Below the pieces are notes generated by a model. That model saw only the letters and a program-made list of their open reading frames with translations. It made no database searches and was not told where the DNA came from. Below, piece by piece: positions 22,727 to 35,892 of a stretch of 64,000 nt of DNA (position 1 is the first letter of the stretch; every line of letters starts with the position of its first letter). The DNA comes from Halocaridina rubra (lineage: Eukaryota > Arthropoda > Malacostraca > Decapoda > Atyidae), in NCBI GenBank assembly GCA_037179515.1, contig JAXCGZ010020813.1, forward strand, positions 93,501-157,500, written 5' to 3'. The position numbers were made by a program, and so were the translations under genes.

Positions 22727-22885
22727 GGATTCTTCAGATCGAGGGTCCGTGGCCCGCCACGGTCTGAGGATAGAAAGGGCATTCACTCAGGATATCTGTC
22801 ACACTTGCCAAAACGAAAGTCCTTCGCAAAAAGGCACCTTCCTGACCCTTGGTAGAAAAGGGAGTCCTTGAAGTAAAACTGATCA
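22727..22885 (+). repeat. S2 SINE, truncated copy
   Basis: It shares with the complete S2 copy the blocks CACGGTCTGAGG, GGGCATTCACTCAGG, TTGCCAAAACGAAAGTCCTT and CCCTTGGTAGAAAAGGGAGTC. A weak B-box remnant (GATCGAGGGTCC) is at the left. A family F repeat follows directly. Confidence 0.55.
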
Positions 22886-22896
22886 CATATCAGATG

Positions 22897-23040
22897 GAGG
22901 GGGGTGTTGACATGAGATGAAGTGATGGGTGGGAGTGAACCAGCTACGGTTGTCGGTCCTCACTTCGGAGGACCCTTGCCTACTTACCCTATTGTTGGCC
23001 GTAGCAGTGTGATGCGGAGGAAGGGATTTTGGCGATCTTT
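22897..23040 (+). repeat. Family F dispersed repeat, copy 2
   Basis: It aligns with 515-652: TGAGATGAAGTGATGGG at the left, CCTACTTACCC in the middle, AGTGTGATGCGGAGGAAGG at the right. It also contains CCTCACTTCGGAGG, a small perfect palindrome-like stem. Confidence 0.55.
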
Positions 23041-24086
23041 TATCCCCAATGAGCGTAGAGGAGTTATTAGGAGGTGAATAGGCTTATGGTGAATAATTGT
23101 ACTTTGACATGACCATCCCACTGACAAGGGAGATTGCGACCATTGTAAATGTATGAATTATTCAGTTAAGAGTTCTTCTTCAAATGGAAAACGTGCTTTA
23201 ATTATCTACAGTTTAGTAAATGTTCACCTTCACACCCCAATTAGGAAAAGTAAAAGTTTACTTTCACACATCCAACAAGTAAATTAATAATACAGAACAT
23301 TGATAAATATCTGAAAATAATACCATATAATTTCATAACTACAAAGTATCCAGTTCATATATATTTAATTTTGATTGCATACAGAATGAAATAAACTTAC
23401 CCTCCGTTCAGTAAGTGTAATTTATGTAATATGGTATAGAAAATTCTTTTACGATACAGAATTCATATGATTAATTTTTTCTCTTTCAGTTGGTGTGTAC
23501 ATAATGAGCATCACTTCACTATGGTCATTAGCTTTAGGAGCTTGCTGCACAAGTTATTGAATGAGGTGCAGAGAGATGAACTGACTCCAGTTTGAATTTT
23601 TAGAGAAAAACTTGAAGTAGAATACAAACCTGTTCGGGTTTTCATAAATGCTGAAATGTATGTGATTTATTTTTTTCATTATATATCTCCTTTCCATAGT
23701 CACAAAGTAAGAAGGAAAAAGCCTTTTTTTTATATTGCATAATAAATAATTTCTTCGAGTTAGTTATAGATGATATCACATGAGATCTTAAAATTATTAG
23801 CTAAGTAGATTTAATTCCCTATAAGAAAGGCATATTATTATCTATAAAGGAGATATATTAATATTTTGCATGTTTACCTTTCAAAAATTAGGAGATATAC
23901 TGTATCTTTTTGAAAATTTATATGATGCGCTTCTTGTGTATTATCTTGAATCTAAAAGTATGATAGTCAGAAATAAGTTTTCCTGTACTGTATTTAATCT
24001 GTGGGATAGCTATAATTTTCCATAAGAGTCCCAAAAGGTCTTAGATATCCTGTTTTGTAGACAAAGCAAGTGAAGAGAATAGAAGT
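23041..24086. other. Upstream flank of the second zinc finger gene
   Basis: AT-rich with no coding frame. A plausible splice acceptor (ATCCTGTTTTGTAG, ending at 24060) lies 26 bases before the start codon at 24087, so the gene probably has a 5' non-coding exon upstream, not located. Confidence 0.45.
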
Positions 24087-25304
24087 ATGGAATTGGAAGT
24101 TAAAAATGACAATGAAGAAAATGCTTTTTCATGTAATATTTGCAAGGCCACCTTCCCATCTGAAGAACATTTATTGAGCCATTCGGCAATGCACTCGTCA
24201 AAGAATCCTAACGAGTGCAACATATGCCATAAAGTTTTCACGAGAAAACATACCTTGAAAACGCATTTATTCATCCATAGTGGAGAAAAACCTCACGAGT
24301 GCAATGTATGCCATAAGTTTTTTGCCCAGAAAAGGCACTTGAAAAGACATACTCTGATTCATAGTGGAGAAAAGGCCTATCACTGCAATAGTTGCCCAAA
24401 ATCGTTCATTGATGAGCAGCAGTTGAGAAGACATTCTTTCGTTCATAGTAAACTGAAACCTCACATCTGCAGTGTCTGCCAGAAAGCCTTCAGTGACAAG
24501 CGAAATTTGAATACTCATTCTTTTATCCATGGCGGGATAAAACCTCACATTTGCAACATTTGTAATAAAGGCTTTGCTAGGAGACACCTGCTGAAACTTC
24601 ACTCATTATCTCACAGTACAGAAAGACCTTATGTATGTAATATATGCAATAGAGCTTTCACTTTAAAGGGAGGTTTGACATCTCACACCTTAGTTCATAA
24701 AGAAGAGAAACTGAGGCTTTTTAGTTGTAGCATTTGTGGCAAGTCTTTCACTCACAACTATATCTTGAAGAGACATTTGATAATTCACAGTGGTGAGAAA
24801 CCTTACATTTGCGACATTTGCCATAAGTTATTTTTGCGAAAAGGGGACTTACAAAAGCACATGCTAATTCACAGTGCAGAAAAACCATTTGCTTGTAATA
24901 TTTGTAGTAAAGGTTTCATTGAAAAAGGAAAATTGAAGAGACATTTCAAAATTCATAGTGGAGAGGGGTATTATCCTTGTGTAGTATGCCTTATGCTGTT
25001 CCAGAGAGACTGCTTAAGAGAAGTAAATTGTGTTGGTAAAGAAGAACCGGCACTTGCGTGTGAAAGTTGTTATCGAGCAGCTCCTGCTGGAGGAATCATC
25101 ATAACCTCCACCCAGAATAATAAAGAAGATTGCTCTTTCACCACACAGATTAGTGAAGACCTGCTTATGACATCTGCTGGTGAGGAAGACGGCAATGTGG
25201 TTTATATGAATGAAAGTGATCATGTGAAAGATGAAATATTTAATGAAATTGGTGATTGTGATGCAATTTTCTTAAACGTTGAAACCGAGTTAGGCTGTTC
25301 ATGA
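24087..25304 (+). CDS. C2H2 zinc finger protein, ten fingers plus C4 module
   Basis: Predicted nuclear DNA-binding protein of 405 residues in one exon. Ten C2H2 fingers occupy roughly residues 15-305; most linkers are SGEKP or a variant, although several are altered (SKLKP, GGIKP, STERP). The four-cysteine module follows (CVVC, 23 residues, CESC). The acidic tail carries VKDE, a SUMO-acceptor-like motif, and ends in VETELGCS. The start ATG gives MELEV, parallel to MDFEV in the gene at 2044. An AATAAA at 25512-25517, about 210 bases after the stop, could be the poly(A) signal. The product is probably a transcription regulator; its target is unknown. Confidence 0.92.
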   Translation: MELEVKNDNEENAFSCNICKATFPSEEHLLSHSAMHSSKNPNECNICHKVFTRKHTLKTHLFIHSGEKPHECNVCHKFFAQKRHLKRHTLIHSGEKAYHCNSCPKSFIDEQQLRRHSFVHSKLKPHICSVCQKAFSDKRNLNTHSFIHGGIKPHICNICNKGFARRHLLKLHSLSHSTERPYVCNICNRAFTLKGGLTSHTLVHKEEKLRLFSCSICGKSFTHNYILKRHLIIHSGEKPYICDICHKLFLRKGDLQKHMLIHSAEKPFACNICSKGFIEKGKLKRHFKIHSGEGYYPCVVCLMLFQRDCLREVNCVGKEEPALACESCYRAAPAGGIIITSTQNNKEDCSFTTQISEDLLMTSAGEEDGNVVYMNESDHVKDEIFNEIGDCDAIFLNVETELGCS

Positions 25305-25683
25305 GTAGATTTATCTTAAAATTGCAAGAAAAGACGATCATTTATAAATTTTCTCGAAGTTGATGACGTTCATTTCTTATAGCCATTTTATTTTATATTG
25401 CAATTACCTTAATTAACGATATAATGTTTTGTACAGTATCAAAGAGAAGAGAGCTGAAATATTAGTTTGTAATATAGTGAGAATAGATCTAGGTATGCAA
25501 AAGTTTAAGAAAATAAATGCAATATCAGATTTTTAGCATCCCTGGTGCCCTTTTGATTAAAATGTGCCATCTTGACAAAAATGCATCTTAATGCAGGAAC
25601 ATATGCTTGCAGTATCAGAAACTATGATTTCATAAACAAATGTATCTCTGTTTTTCATATAGTTTGTGGTGTTTATTGTAGGT

Positions 25684-25772
25684 TTTTGATATTGTGAAGA
25701 AGAGTAAACCCAGGCTTTCATATATACACAGCAAGTCACCTAACCTAATCTTACCTAATCTAAATTTACAAG
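25684..25772 (+). repeat. Hairpin repeat H, copy 2
   Basis: It carries TTGTGAAGAAGAGTAAACCCAGG followed, after a shortened centre, by AGCAAGTCACCTAACCTAATC and further CCTAA-type runs. The centre has lost the GTGCTC block present in other copies. Confidence 0.5.
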
Positions 25773-26532
25773 TTACGTGGTTGTTTACCTTTACATGGGG
25801 TTTTGGGGCCTACTTATCTTTACAAGATACGTTTTTCTCTAGTGATTAGTTCCTATAGCAGATTTCTTACTGTAGGCATAGTTATATTCTTGAAGGAATA
25901 AATGGAAAAGCCATAATTTTATTATTTATTATTTTTAAGATATTGTTACTATAGAGTGAAAATTCGTTTTTGAGTGTTGTCATTACAGTATGTCAGTTAT
26001 GACTATGAACACCATGAAGTTTATTCAAGAGATGTATATGAGTTTACAGGACTTGTTATTTTAAGCAGCAGTGAATATTGTTCTGAAGACACACGAGCAC
26101 ACATTTTTCCTTTTGAGATAATGCATTTATCTTTTGATGAATATGTTCGTGTTTTGATGCAGTCTTTAGTCATATATTATAATAAAAAAAATTTATGGTT
26201 TTTCTTTTGAGTTAGTTATGCCTTGAATCCTGTGCAACTATATTGGTCGATTCTCGATGATGCATTAGATGGAAAAACGAGTTATATTTGGGATAATATA
26301 TATTTGATTAAAAATAGAATTGTTTTCTAGGTAATATCTGAATACCAAATGAAATTGAGTTTTTAGGTGTTCCAGTGATACATCATACTTTGACGTAATA
26401 CTTATATGGTTTCATGCATTTTTCTTCAGATATTGTAAGCAGATACGCCTTGTTAATTTTTTTGGTATAAGTTGGTAACTCTTGAATGCTCTGAATGTGT
26501 ATTGATAGGTTTGGAGTGATGTTCTGTAAAGA

Positions 26533-26630
26533 TATCTGATCTTGTGAACAAAAGTAACCCCAGGGTGCTCAAGTGTTATTCATATTTACAAGACAAGTCA
26601 CCTAACCCAACCATACCTAACCTAACTTGT
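26533..26630 (+). repeat. Hairpin repeat H, copy 3
   Basis: It contains AAAGTAACCCCAGGGTGCTC, then GTTATTCATATTTACAAGA, then CAAGTCACCTAACCCAACC and CCTAACCTAACTT. The second half pairs imperfectly with the first (CTTGTGAA against TTTACAAG). Confidence 0.65.
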
Positions 26631-26654
26631 TTTTGCACCGAGACAGACAATGAA

Positions 26655-26935
26655 ATTGGCCCTAACAGGGCCCAGCCACCAAGAAAATGAGAAAGGAAAG
26701 AGAAACAGAGGAGAGTATTGTGACTTGTCAAATGTGGAGAGATAATAATAGACGTGTAAAGAATACACCAAAATATTCAGTGTAGATGTAGGCATGGGAA
26801 AAGAAATATAGCTAAAAGAAACCTTGTAATAGAGCTGTCATGGCCAGTTCTATTGAAGTCCAAGACCTGCAGTTGTTGTATTGCAGTGGGTGGTTGACCA
26901 TGGGCCAACCTACAACTTTATGAAGCTATTCAGAT
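26655..26935 (-). mobile_element. Family E LINE, 5' region fragment
   Basis: It matches the outer end of the family E element at about 35290-35521: GTATTGTGACTTGTCAAATG, ATTCAGTGTAGATGTAGGCATG, and the CCATGGGCCAACCTAC end are shared with small differences. There is no open frame. Confidence 0.55.
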
Positions 26936-27150
26936 CGGGATTACCTATCTTTACAAGATCCGAGAAAAATTAATTTTTGATGCTCATTCTTTATATTGTA
27001 ACTAGAAGTATATAACAAGTATTTAGTGTATTATTTAAATATTTGTATATTGAGTAAATATGTAATGAAAATACCCTCTGCATTAGGGTGTTTTCTCTTC
27101 TTTTAATCTCATCTCTCTTGGAACTTCCAAATATATACAGTATAGCGAGT

Positions 27151-27250
27151 TTTTGTATCTAGTAAAGAAGAGTAACCCCAGGGTGCTCCAAAGTTATTCA
27201 TATGTACAAGGGAAGTCACCTAAGCTAACCAAACCTAGCCTTACTTAACC
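27151..27250 (+). repeat. Hairpin repeat H, copy 4
   Basis: TTTTTGTATCTAGTAAAGAAG, AGTAACCCCAGGGTGCTCC, AGTTATTCATATGTACAAGG, then AAGTCACCTAAGCTAACC and CCTAA-like runs. It is one of the most complete copies. Confidence 0.65.
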
Positions 27251-28017
27251 TATTAATTTATGAATTTATATAACCCGTGGGTTACTGTTACTTTACGGAA
27301 TCATAAATTTGTTCCTACAAGATGAAGACTGATATGCTAGTTCTCTGTGTGACTACTTTTTATTGTGAGTGGGTTCTTACTACATGTCAAGAATTTAGAT
27401 ATGAAGTGCTTTGTTCCCCTTCAACATATATACATTTTAGTCATCTAAAACATGGAGAATATGTTGGCAGGATTCCTTTTTCACCACCACCTGGGAGATT
27501 AAAATTTTCCTGGCCTGGGGTTGGATTAGCTGCCACTGTCTCATGTCCGTTAATTGGGGGATTGGCGATTCCCTATAGGTCTACCTGATTATTCAGCCAT
27601 TGTCTAGAGATAATTTGCTCCACATGTTTGGAGCAAGGGCTTTGTCCCCTGCTGTTTGATAGGTTTGTAGTCGGGCTCTAGTGCTATCGCTGTCTCTTGC
27701 CTCTGCCTTTCATGAGAGACCTTTAACCTTTAAGGAACAACACCATATCAACCCACTACCAGTTACTGTAGTTACAAATGATGTGCAAGGGCTCAAAAGA
27801 AGTCATTTTTTATTAGTCTTTTTTAGAATTTTACAGACATTTTTTTTAAATATAAACCTTTAATTTGGCTTCATTGTAAGAGGTTATTGAAAACTAAAGT
27901 CTACTAAGAGTTAAATACTTAATACTAGAATTGCTTGTGACACTTGACTTTTGCCAATGGATTTGATAATGCTGTATACAATTAGTACATGGGAATGTAA
28001 AGGTTGATATTACTAAA

Positions 28018-28140
28018 GTTGTGTTTACGTTTTATGCCACTATTATTCACCATTATGGGGGTAGACATAGACAGTGTGTGGCTGGATGCTCTTCCTATCG
28101 CCTCATGGTGAACTTGATTTTGATTATTTCAGTGGGAGTC
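28018..28140 (-). repeat. S1 SINE, 3' part
   Basis: On the minus strand: AGGAAGAGCATCCAGCC, a GTCTATGTCTACCCCCATAA block, then ATGGTGAATAATAGTGGCATAAAAC at the end. It matches the S1 3' half. Confidence 0.55.
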
Positions 28141-28860
28141 AAGAATTCTAAAGGTCTTCATTGATATCTCTAGTGTGTCTAAGAAATAATTTTTTGTACA
28201 GGAGGTCTTATAAGTTTAATAACATGGGAAATTACATAAAATGGACACTGGCAAATGTTTTAAGAGTTGTTGAGCTTTAGAATACTCCCATTTAAAAGTT
28301 TTCATACGTCATATTCAAAAAAATATGACGAGCGCTCACTTGGTTCATATGTAATTTGTTTTATTAAAGTGGACAACCCTGCCCATGTCGTGCCTACTAT
28401 GAATATATATGAATAATACAAGTAACTGTGACAATAAATATAATGATTTAAATAGGACATAATTTGTGATGTATCCTTAAATCAAGTTATGTATGGTGTA
28501 AAACATATTGACTGAATAAATGGATACCAACCATACACACATGCTCGAGGATACATAATTTTCTTATTTGTTGTATCATATTTTTTCGAGGTGGGCTGCA
28601 TAACAGGCAAGTGCATTTTGTTCCACTAGTGCAATGATACTACATGAGTTCGTGGTGGCTAGGAGAGCACAGACACTACTACTGTCCCTTCAGCATCTTC
28701 AAAAAACTGAAAGAATACTTTATCTTTGTCATGGAATAAAGTAATGGGGGTCCTCCCACGTGGCAAACCCATCTTTAAATCACCAGTTTCTTATAGTTTA
28801 ACACTATGTAGATTCATTTGTGTCCTCGGATTGTATGAATTTAATTAACCCCACAAATTG

Positions 28861-28968
28861 TCAAGTTAGGTTAGGCTTGGCTAGGTTATGTTACATTAGG
28901 TGATTTTCCATGCCTTGTAAGTATGAATAACCCTAGAGCACCCTGGGGATACTCTTCTTTACAAGATG
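28861..28968 (-). repeat. Hairpin repeat H, copy 5
   Basis: It starts TCAAGTTAGGTTAGG and continues with GTTACATTAGGTGA, CCTTGTAAGTATGAATAACCC, TAGAGCACCCTGGGG and ACTCTTCTTTACAAG. This is the full order in reverse orientation, with pairing CCTTGTAA and TTACAAG ends. Confidence 0.65.
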
Positions 28969-29979
<1,011 letters not shown>

Positions 29980-29999
29980 ATTGGGGGGGCATCTTATGT

Positions 30000-30152
30000 T
30001 ATTATTAATCTCCATACAAATGGGGGTTTACACAAACTGGTTAGAGCTGGGGAATAAAGATTGAATAACGCCCTGCAGTAGGTTCAATGATGGGCCTGTG
30101 TCCTCCATAACCAAGCACTCTAACCACAGCACTACTGCAGTCCTTATCTTTA
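30000..30152 (-). repeat. S1 SINE, near full-length copy
   Basis: On the minus strand: AGGACTGCAGTAGTGCTGTG, GTTAGAGTGCTTGGTTATGG (box A side), then a CATTGAACCTACTGCAGGGC block, CAATCTTTATTCCCC, AGCTCTAACC and the CCCCCATTTGTATGGAGATT end. The second promoter box is degraded. Confidence 0.6.
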
Positions 30153-30954
30153 AGCCATGTTACAAGAAGGAGAGGCTGTGCAGAGGGGCACACTAGAGAA
30201 TAAGTGCATGACTGCAAGATGTGAAAAAGGGAAGTGAAGAATGTCGATCCCATATACATACAGGAAGAGCTCCTGTAAATGAAGAAATCAAAACTTTCTT
30301 ATGCATACAGTGTAAATATTTTCTTTTCTATACACCAGTCTGTTGTTATTGTTGTTGCTGTTCTCTATGCCACCTGGCCAAACAACCCTAAGTCCTTAAG
30401 GAAGGCCACAGTCAGTCCCAGGCTTTTCCACAGAGCTGCCCGGGTGATCAAAAGCTCAACCAAATTCTCTTGGCCCATTAGGGAAAGAAGTTGGTTGTGG
30501 CAGTTTGGCCTCTTCCTACTTTTCTTCTGAGTTGGTTGGCCTCCTTTTCTAATTTGCAGCTCCGAAGGGTGAAACTACACTGTAATCGCTGCTACTCTGC
30601 ATCCTTTAACCTTGTTGGTGAGTGTGCTTCATATTTTAATGCAGTCGAGTATAATTACATTTTAGATAAAGGGTTCATTTCTATTTGCAGGTAAAAATTT
30701 TGGATTAATACTAAGCATTACAATACTATAATTCTGTAATTTTTGTATCATGTATTTTACAGCTCCTATATTTTTCTATTCATCAGCTGTTACTTGGTTT
30801 TACTAAAGATTACAAGTTAACCACCATGGTCAAACAGCCAGAGTGCAGTTATTACTAAATAAACCAAGTTAACATCCAGTTTGAGATAATATGAATTATA
30901 ATTTATGGCCTTCCATGTGAAGAGAAAATTAAAGTTACTTATCCAATGTTTTTT

Positions 30955-31082
30955 CCATTTTATGTGTCCATTAATTCCCATACAAATGAAGGTGGACACA
31001 GTCTTGTTGGAGCTAAGGCTAGATTGAACATAGTGTCACATTCTGAGTTGTGCTTAACCAATGCACTACTCCGGTCCTATAA
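30955..31082 (-). repeat. S1 SINE copy
   Basis: On the minus strand: ATAGGACCGGAGTAGTGCAT, TGGTTAAGCACAACTCAG, CTAGCCTTAGCTCCAAC and a GTGTCCACCTTCATTTGTATG block, ending GGGAATTAATGGACACATAAAA. The tRNA-like head is partly kept. Confidence 0.55.
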
Positions 31083-31571
31083 AATATACTTCTTCGATAT
31101 AAATAAATTTTCTCAGCTTTACCATAGTACAATAGCGTTTCCCATGCAGCTGATGGATTGCGTGACATTTCATATAGTTCCCACTGACAAACCAAAGCAA
31201 TAATATAAGTTGCAAATAACACTGCACTTAATAATATACTGTACATGAGACTGTTATCATTCAAAGCCAATTTCTCACGTATGTTCAGATCATAATAGTT
31301 TTATTTATCTATCAACCTTAGCTGTTTCCCCAATTGGAGGGTAACCGACATAAAAAAAGAAACAATACGGGGATTACTTTGCTCTATGGGCAAAGAGGAG
31401 GGAGCTAGCGACCATTCAGATGGCACTGCTGGAGTGCCACACCTATCCTCCTGGCTCTTACACAACCTATGTCGCTTCATAATGCTAACTCCCCTACTGC
31501 CCCTACCACAGGGCTACCTCTGTAAGATGCAGTCCCCTAGTAACAGCAGATGCCCATCAGAGCTGCGTCAC

Positions 31572-32400
31572 AATTGCTCACCACTCATTCCTATTCCTAG
31601 TGCGCTCACTTGCTTCCCTCACATCCATCCTCCTGTCATTCAAGGCTCTCCTTACTCCATCCATCCACCCAAATCTAGGCCTCCCTCTAGCATTTCTCCC
31701 ATCAACTCTTGCATTCATCACCTTTTTCAGCAGTTTCATCATCCATTCTCGCCACATGGCCATACCATCTCAGAACATTCATATCTACTCTGGCTGCCAA
31801 TTTTCTCCTCACACGCATTCTTGCTCTCATCACTTCATTCCTAACCCTATCCAACCGAGATACACCAATTATACTCCTCAGGCCTTTCATCTCAAACACA
31901 TTTAGTTTCAGTCTCTCACTTACTTTCATCCCCATAACTCTAATCCATACATCACAGTTGGCACAACCACTTTCTCATACAAAACTTTCTTAACATTCAT
32001 ATCCAACCCTCTATTCTTCATCACTCCTTTAAACGCACCCAACACTTTACATTCTTCATTCACTCTGTGACACACATCTGCTTCCACTCCACCATTTGCA
32101 GCTATAACTGAGCCTAAATACTTAAACTGATTAACTTCCTCAAGTGTCTCTCCATTCAATCCAGCACCATCCTCATTTCTCGTACACCTCATAACCTTAC
32201 TCTTTCCCACATTCACTCGCAACTTCCTTCTCTCACACACCATTCCAAATTCTGACACTAACTGACACAGCTTCTCCTCTGAATCTGCCACCACCACAGT
32301 ATCATCTGTAAACAGCAACTGGTTCAGCTCCCACTCGTTATCATCCCCATCTACCATTCTCAAACCTCGACCACACACTCGCTCATTCACCTCTTACGAC
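31572..32400 (-). pseudogene. Family A copy 2, reverse transcriptase C-terminal half
   Basis: Frames on the minus strand read RGLRMVDGDDNEWELNQLLF, then FTDD where copy 1 has FADD, followed by KLRVNVGKSKVM, the FKYLGSV motif and a tail with NVLRWYGHVARMDDE and GRNARGRPRF. At least two frameshifts occur (near 31750 and 31930). It continues the frame interrupted at 35524. The palm motif change and the frameshifts make it inactive. Confidence 0.7.
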
Positions 32401-32547
32401 TCCATCAATATACAAATTGAACAGCCATGGTGACATAACACATCCCTGTCTCAGTCCCACACTCACTGGAAACCACTCACTCACTTCATTCCCTACCCTA
32501 ACACAAGCTCTACTGCCCTCATACAAACTCTTCACTCCTTGCAACAG

Positions 32548-35525
32548 TTTTTTTTTTTTTTTTTTTTTATGAGTGACACCGGGACAGGTAGAAACCTTCC
32601 CTCATCAATAAAGGCCCGGGCACGAGAAAATACCAAGATGAAGGAAAAGAAAAAGGTTAAGGACAAGGCAGAGATGAGGTAATGTCACACAAACCCAGAG
32701 ATATGGAAGACTAGGCTCTTGAGATGATGATAGATCTGCTTTGTGAAGGATGAAAGGTCACAAGAATTAGGAAAGACAGAAGGAGGAAGAGAGTTCCAGA
32801 GTCTGGAGGTAGATGGGAAGAAGCAGTTGCTGCACCGACCAATCTACGAGCTACAAATCTCCACACAGTACCTGTGAGATGGGGCAGCTTGGCGAGTGTT
32901 ACGTGGCCTCAGCAGTGGGAGAGGGATGCAACACGCCAACTCATCAGAGCAGCGATGGAAGTAGTAGCGAAAGAGAAGATACCTTACGGTGAAGAGAAAG
33001 AGAATCCAGGTTAGAAGCACGAGAAAGATCATTAATGAGTCTGACTGCCTTAGATTCAACCCTATCAAGAAGATAAGTAAAGGAAGAAGCACCCCAGATG
33101 TGTGAGCAGTATTCTAATCAGGGACGGATAAGACCTTTGTAAATTTTAAGTAACTGCAAAGAGGAAAAGTAACGACAAAAACGAAACAAAACCCCCAATT
33201 TTTGGATGAAGATTAAGAAATTTGGATTATGTGATTCCTCCAAGACAAGATAGAGGCTATATGGATTCCTAATATGTTGACAGAGTAAAGAGGGTAAATT
33301 TCATTAGTTTCAAAGACAACAGGGTTTTCAGGAGGAGAAGAAGATAAAGAGATAGCCAGAAACTGTGTCTTGGAGGCATTGAATTTAACTAAATTTTGAG
33401 GGCCCCACTCAGATACTCTCTGTAAATCGGAGTTAAGAGTAGAAGAAAGAGTGATACGAGACTGATTACGAGTAGCAGATGAAGGTTGTGAAGAAAAGGC
33501 AGAGGAAATACGAAGGGTAGAACCATCAGCAAAGGCATAAAGAAGAGAGGAAGATGGGGATTGTAGAAGATCATTGATGAAGGGAAGGAACAAAGCCCTG
33601 TGGAACACCACTGGTAACAGAGAAAGGGCTAGATGTCGCGCCATCAACTACAGATATAAAACGGTCAGTAAGAAAACTGAAAATCAGAAAACAGAAAGGG
33701 GTAAAGCCATAGGCAGAGAGTTTGGCCAATAGAGCCTTGTGCCAGACTCTGTCAAAAGCCTTAGAGATATCAAGGGCGACGACAAAGGATTCTCCATAGT
33801 TCCTCAGAGAAGATTACCATACATGAGTAAGATAGGACAAGAGATCTCCAGTGGATCTTGCCTTGCGGAAGCCGTACTGGTGATCGGAGATAAGTGAGTT
33901 AGATTTAAGGCGTTTCAAGAAGAGAGAATTGAGCAAAGTTTCGAAAACTTTAGGAATAGATGAGGTTAGGGCAATAGGTCGGTAGTTAGAAGGAATAGAG
34001 TGGTCACCCTTCTTAGGAACTAGAGCATGCTTCCATGATGAAGAATAGATACTGGTTGACAGAATGAGGCGAAAAAGACGGCAAAGCATGGGAGCCAGTT
34101 CATCTGCAAACTCCTTAAGGAACCTTGCAGGGATACCATCGGGACCAGATGCCTTGTTCGTCTTTAGCGAGCGAAGAACCTTATGAACTTTGCGTGAAGA
34201 AAGGATAAGGGAGGGCATAGGGTTAGAGAGAGGTAAAGACCTGGGAACAGGTGCACTGGAATCGTTGATAGAAGAGTTGGCAGAAAAATGAGAGCCAAAG
34301 AGAGTGGCTTTGTCAGTGGAAGAGCAAGCTATAGAACCAACAGAATGAGAGGGAGAAAACTTGAGTTACAGAAGTTTTTGGAGAGGTTTTTGGCTAAGGA
34401 CCAGAAGCATTTGTCAGTGGGAGAGGAGTTAAGGTCATCAACTTTCCTTCTTATAAAGGAAGCCTTAGACCTTCGAATCTGAGCAGTTCAGCGATTCCTA
34501 GCTATAATAAAAGGAGAGTGAGTTAAATCGGAAGGAGAAGCTTGGTAAGATCGGTGAGCCCGATTCCTAGCCTGGATAGCCATGGAGCAGGCACGGTCAA
34601 ACCATGGTTTAGGGGGAGAGAAAGTTTTTGTAGAAGAGGGGATGTACGCCTCCGTTCCTGCGTTCATGATTTCGGCAACTTTTAGAGCTACCTGATCAGG
34701 GTTGCGGGACCGAAAGCAGTAGTCATCCCATGGGAAGTCAAAGAGAAAGTTACGTAAATTTCCATGTTGGGTACGCTCGTAGTGCCAAAGGCGTCGCTGA
34801 GTAGGAGGGATTGGTGTTGGGGGAGCGAAAATGGAAGAGACTGAGATCATAGAGTGGTCAGATTTAGCAAGAGTGGAAAGATCAAGGTCCATGAGCCTCG
34901 CAGTACAATGTTGCAGTATGCACAGACCCCACCTTTGGAATGAAAACGAGTATACAGACTATAGTGAGAGATTTGAAATGGGTCAGTGCAAGCATGTTTA
35001 GACAGCTGGGTTTCAGATAGGAGGAGGAGGTTAGGGAGGAAAGTGCCCAAGTGCTGTTCCACAGACGAAAGATTAGAGTTCAGCCCACGAATGTTATAAT
35101 AGTGAATAGTGAAAGAAGCAGATTTATTGGGAGGTGCAAGGTTAAGGGCAGAACCATTACTACCACAAGGCGTGTCTGCGCTCAAGCCAATAGTGGAGTC
35201 AACACGATCCCCAGAGATTCTTCGCACCCCTCTATGCCGGGTACTGGGGGCCATTAGCTGTGGACCTTCCATAAATAAAAACAAATGTGAGGAAAAAAGA
35301 AAGAAAAAGAGACAGATGTGGGGAATGTTGTGACTTGTCAAAGGAAATGGAATAGCAAGAGATGTGTAATGAATACGCCAGAATATTCAGTGTTGATGTA
35401 GGCATGAGGAAAGAACTGTCCAGAAGGAAGACTCAACCTGCAACTGTCTGGACCATTCCTAGTTGCATCCTAATACCTTCAGTTGTAGTCTTTTAATGGG
35501 CGGCTGGTGCCATGGCCAACCTACT
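32548..35525 (-). mobile_element. Jockey-like LINE, family E, inserted in family A
   Basis: The minus-strand element has a 21-base poly(A) end (poly(T) at 32548-32568), a reverse transcriptase, part of an endonuclease and a 5' untranslated region that reaches about 35525. Its limits are fixed by the break in family A copy 2. A 5'-region fragment lies at 26655-26935 and a 3' fragment at 39895-40150. Sequence style (SGPDGIPARFLKE, NYRPIALTSS, ALDISKAFDRVWH) resembles Jockey-type elements. Confidence 0.75.
32830..35260 (-). pseudogene. Family E endonuclease/reverse transcriptase, broken
   Basis: From the 5' side, the start of an endonuclease is visible (YYNIRGLNSNLSS, SETQLS, at about 34960-35110). 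It then jumps to LDLSTLAKSDHSM, so the core with the catalytic residues (more than 100 residues) has been deleted near 34900-34930. The reverse transcriptase is readable from 34218: KASGPDGIPARF, RPIALTSSIPKV, YGFRKARST, DISKAFDRVWHK. The catalytic box reads FADG instead of FADD. Several stops and shifts break the rest. Inactive. Confidence 0.75.
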
Positions 35526-35880
35526 AATCATCAATTCCATTTAACCTCAAAACATTCCACATTGCCTCTCTATCAACTCTATCATACGCTCTCTCCAGAT
35601 CCAAAAATGCAAAATACACATCCTTACCCTTTGCTAAATATTTCTCACATAACTGCCTAACTATAAAAATCTGATCTATACAACCTCTACCTCTCCTAAA
35701 AACCACTCTGCACTTCCGCGATCACATTTTCTGTCTTATTCCTAATCATATTAATCAGTATCCTACCATATACTTTTCCTACCACACTCAAACTTATACC
35801 CCTAAAATTACTATTCATACACATCTCCCTTACCTTTGTATAGGGGCATTATACAAGCAATGATTGGCACCATTGACAAT
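35524..35880 (-). pseudogene. Family A copy 2, central reverse transcriptase segment
   Basis: On the minus strand this segment holds GRGCIDQIFIVRQLCEKY and motif A as FLDLERAYDRVDR, with the catalytic aspartate intact, and stops at the family E insertion. The part between 35707 and 35880 is frameshifted (the SVVGKVYGRI region). It joins the 35893-37404 frame upstream. Confidence 0.65.
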
Positions 35881-35892
35881 ATAAAGCATATA

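Noticed and set aside
27322..27863. Two short plus-strand frames after hairpin repeat H
   Set aside because: No domain, no splice context, and the surrounding sequence is repeat-like.
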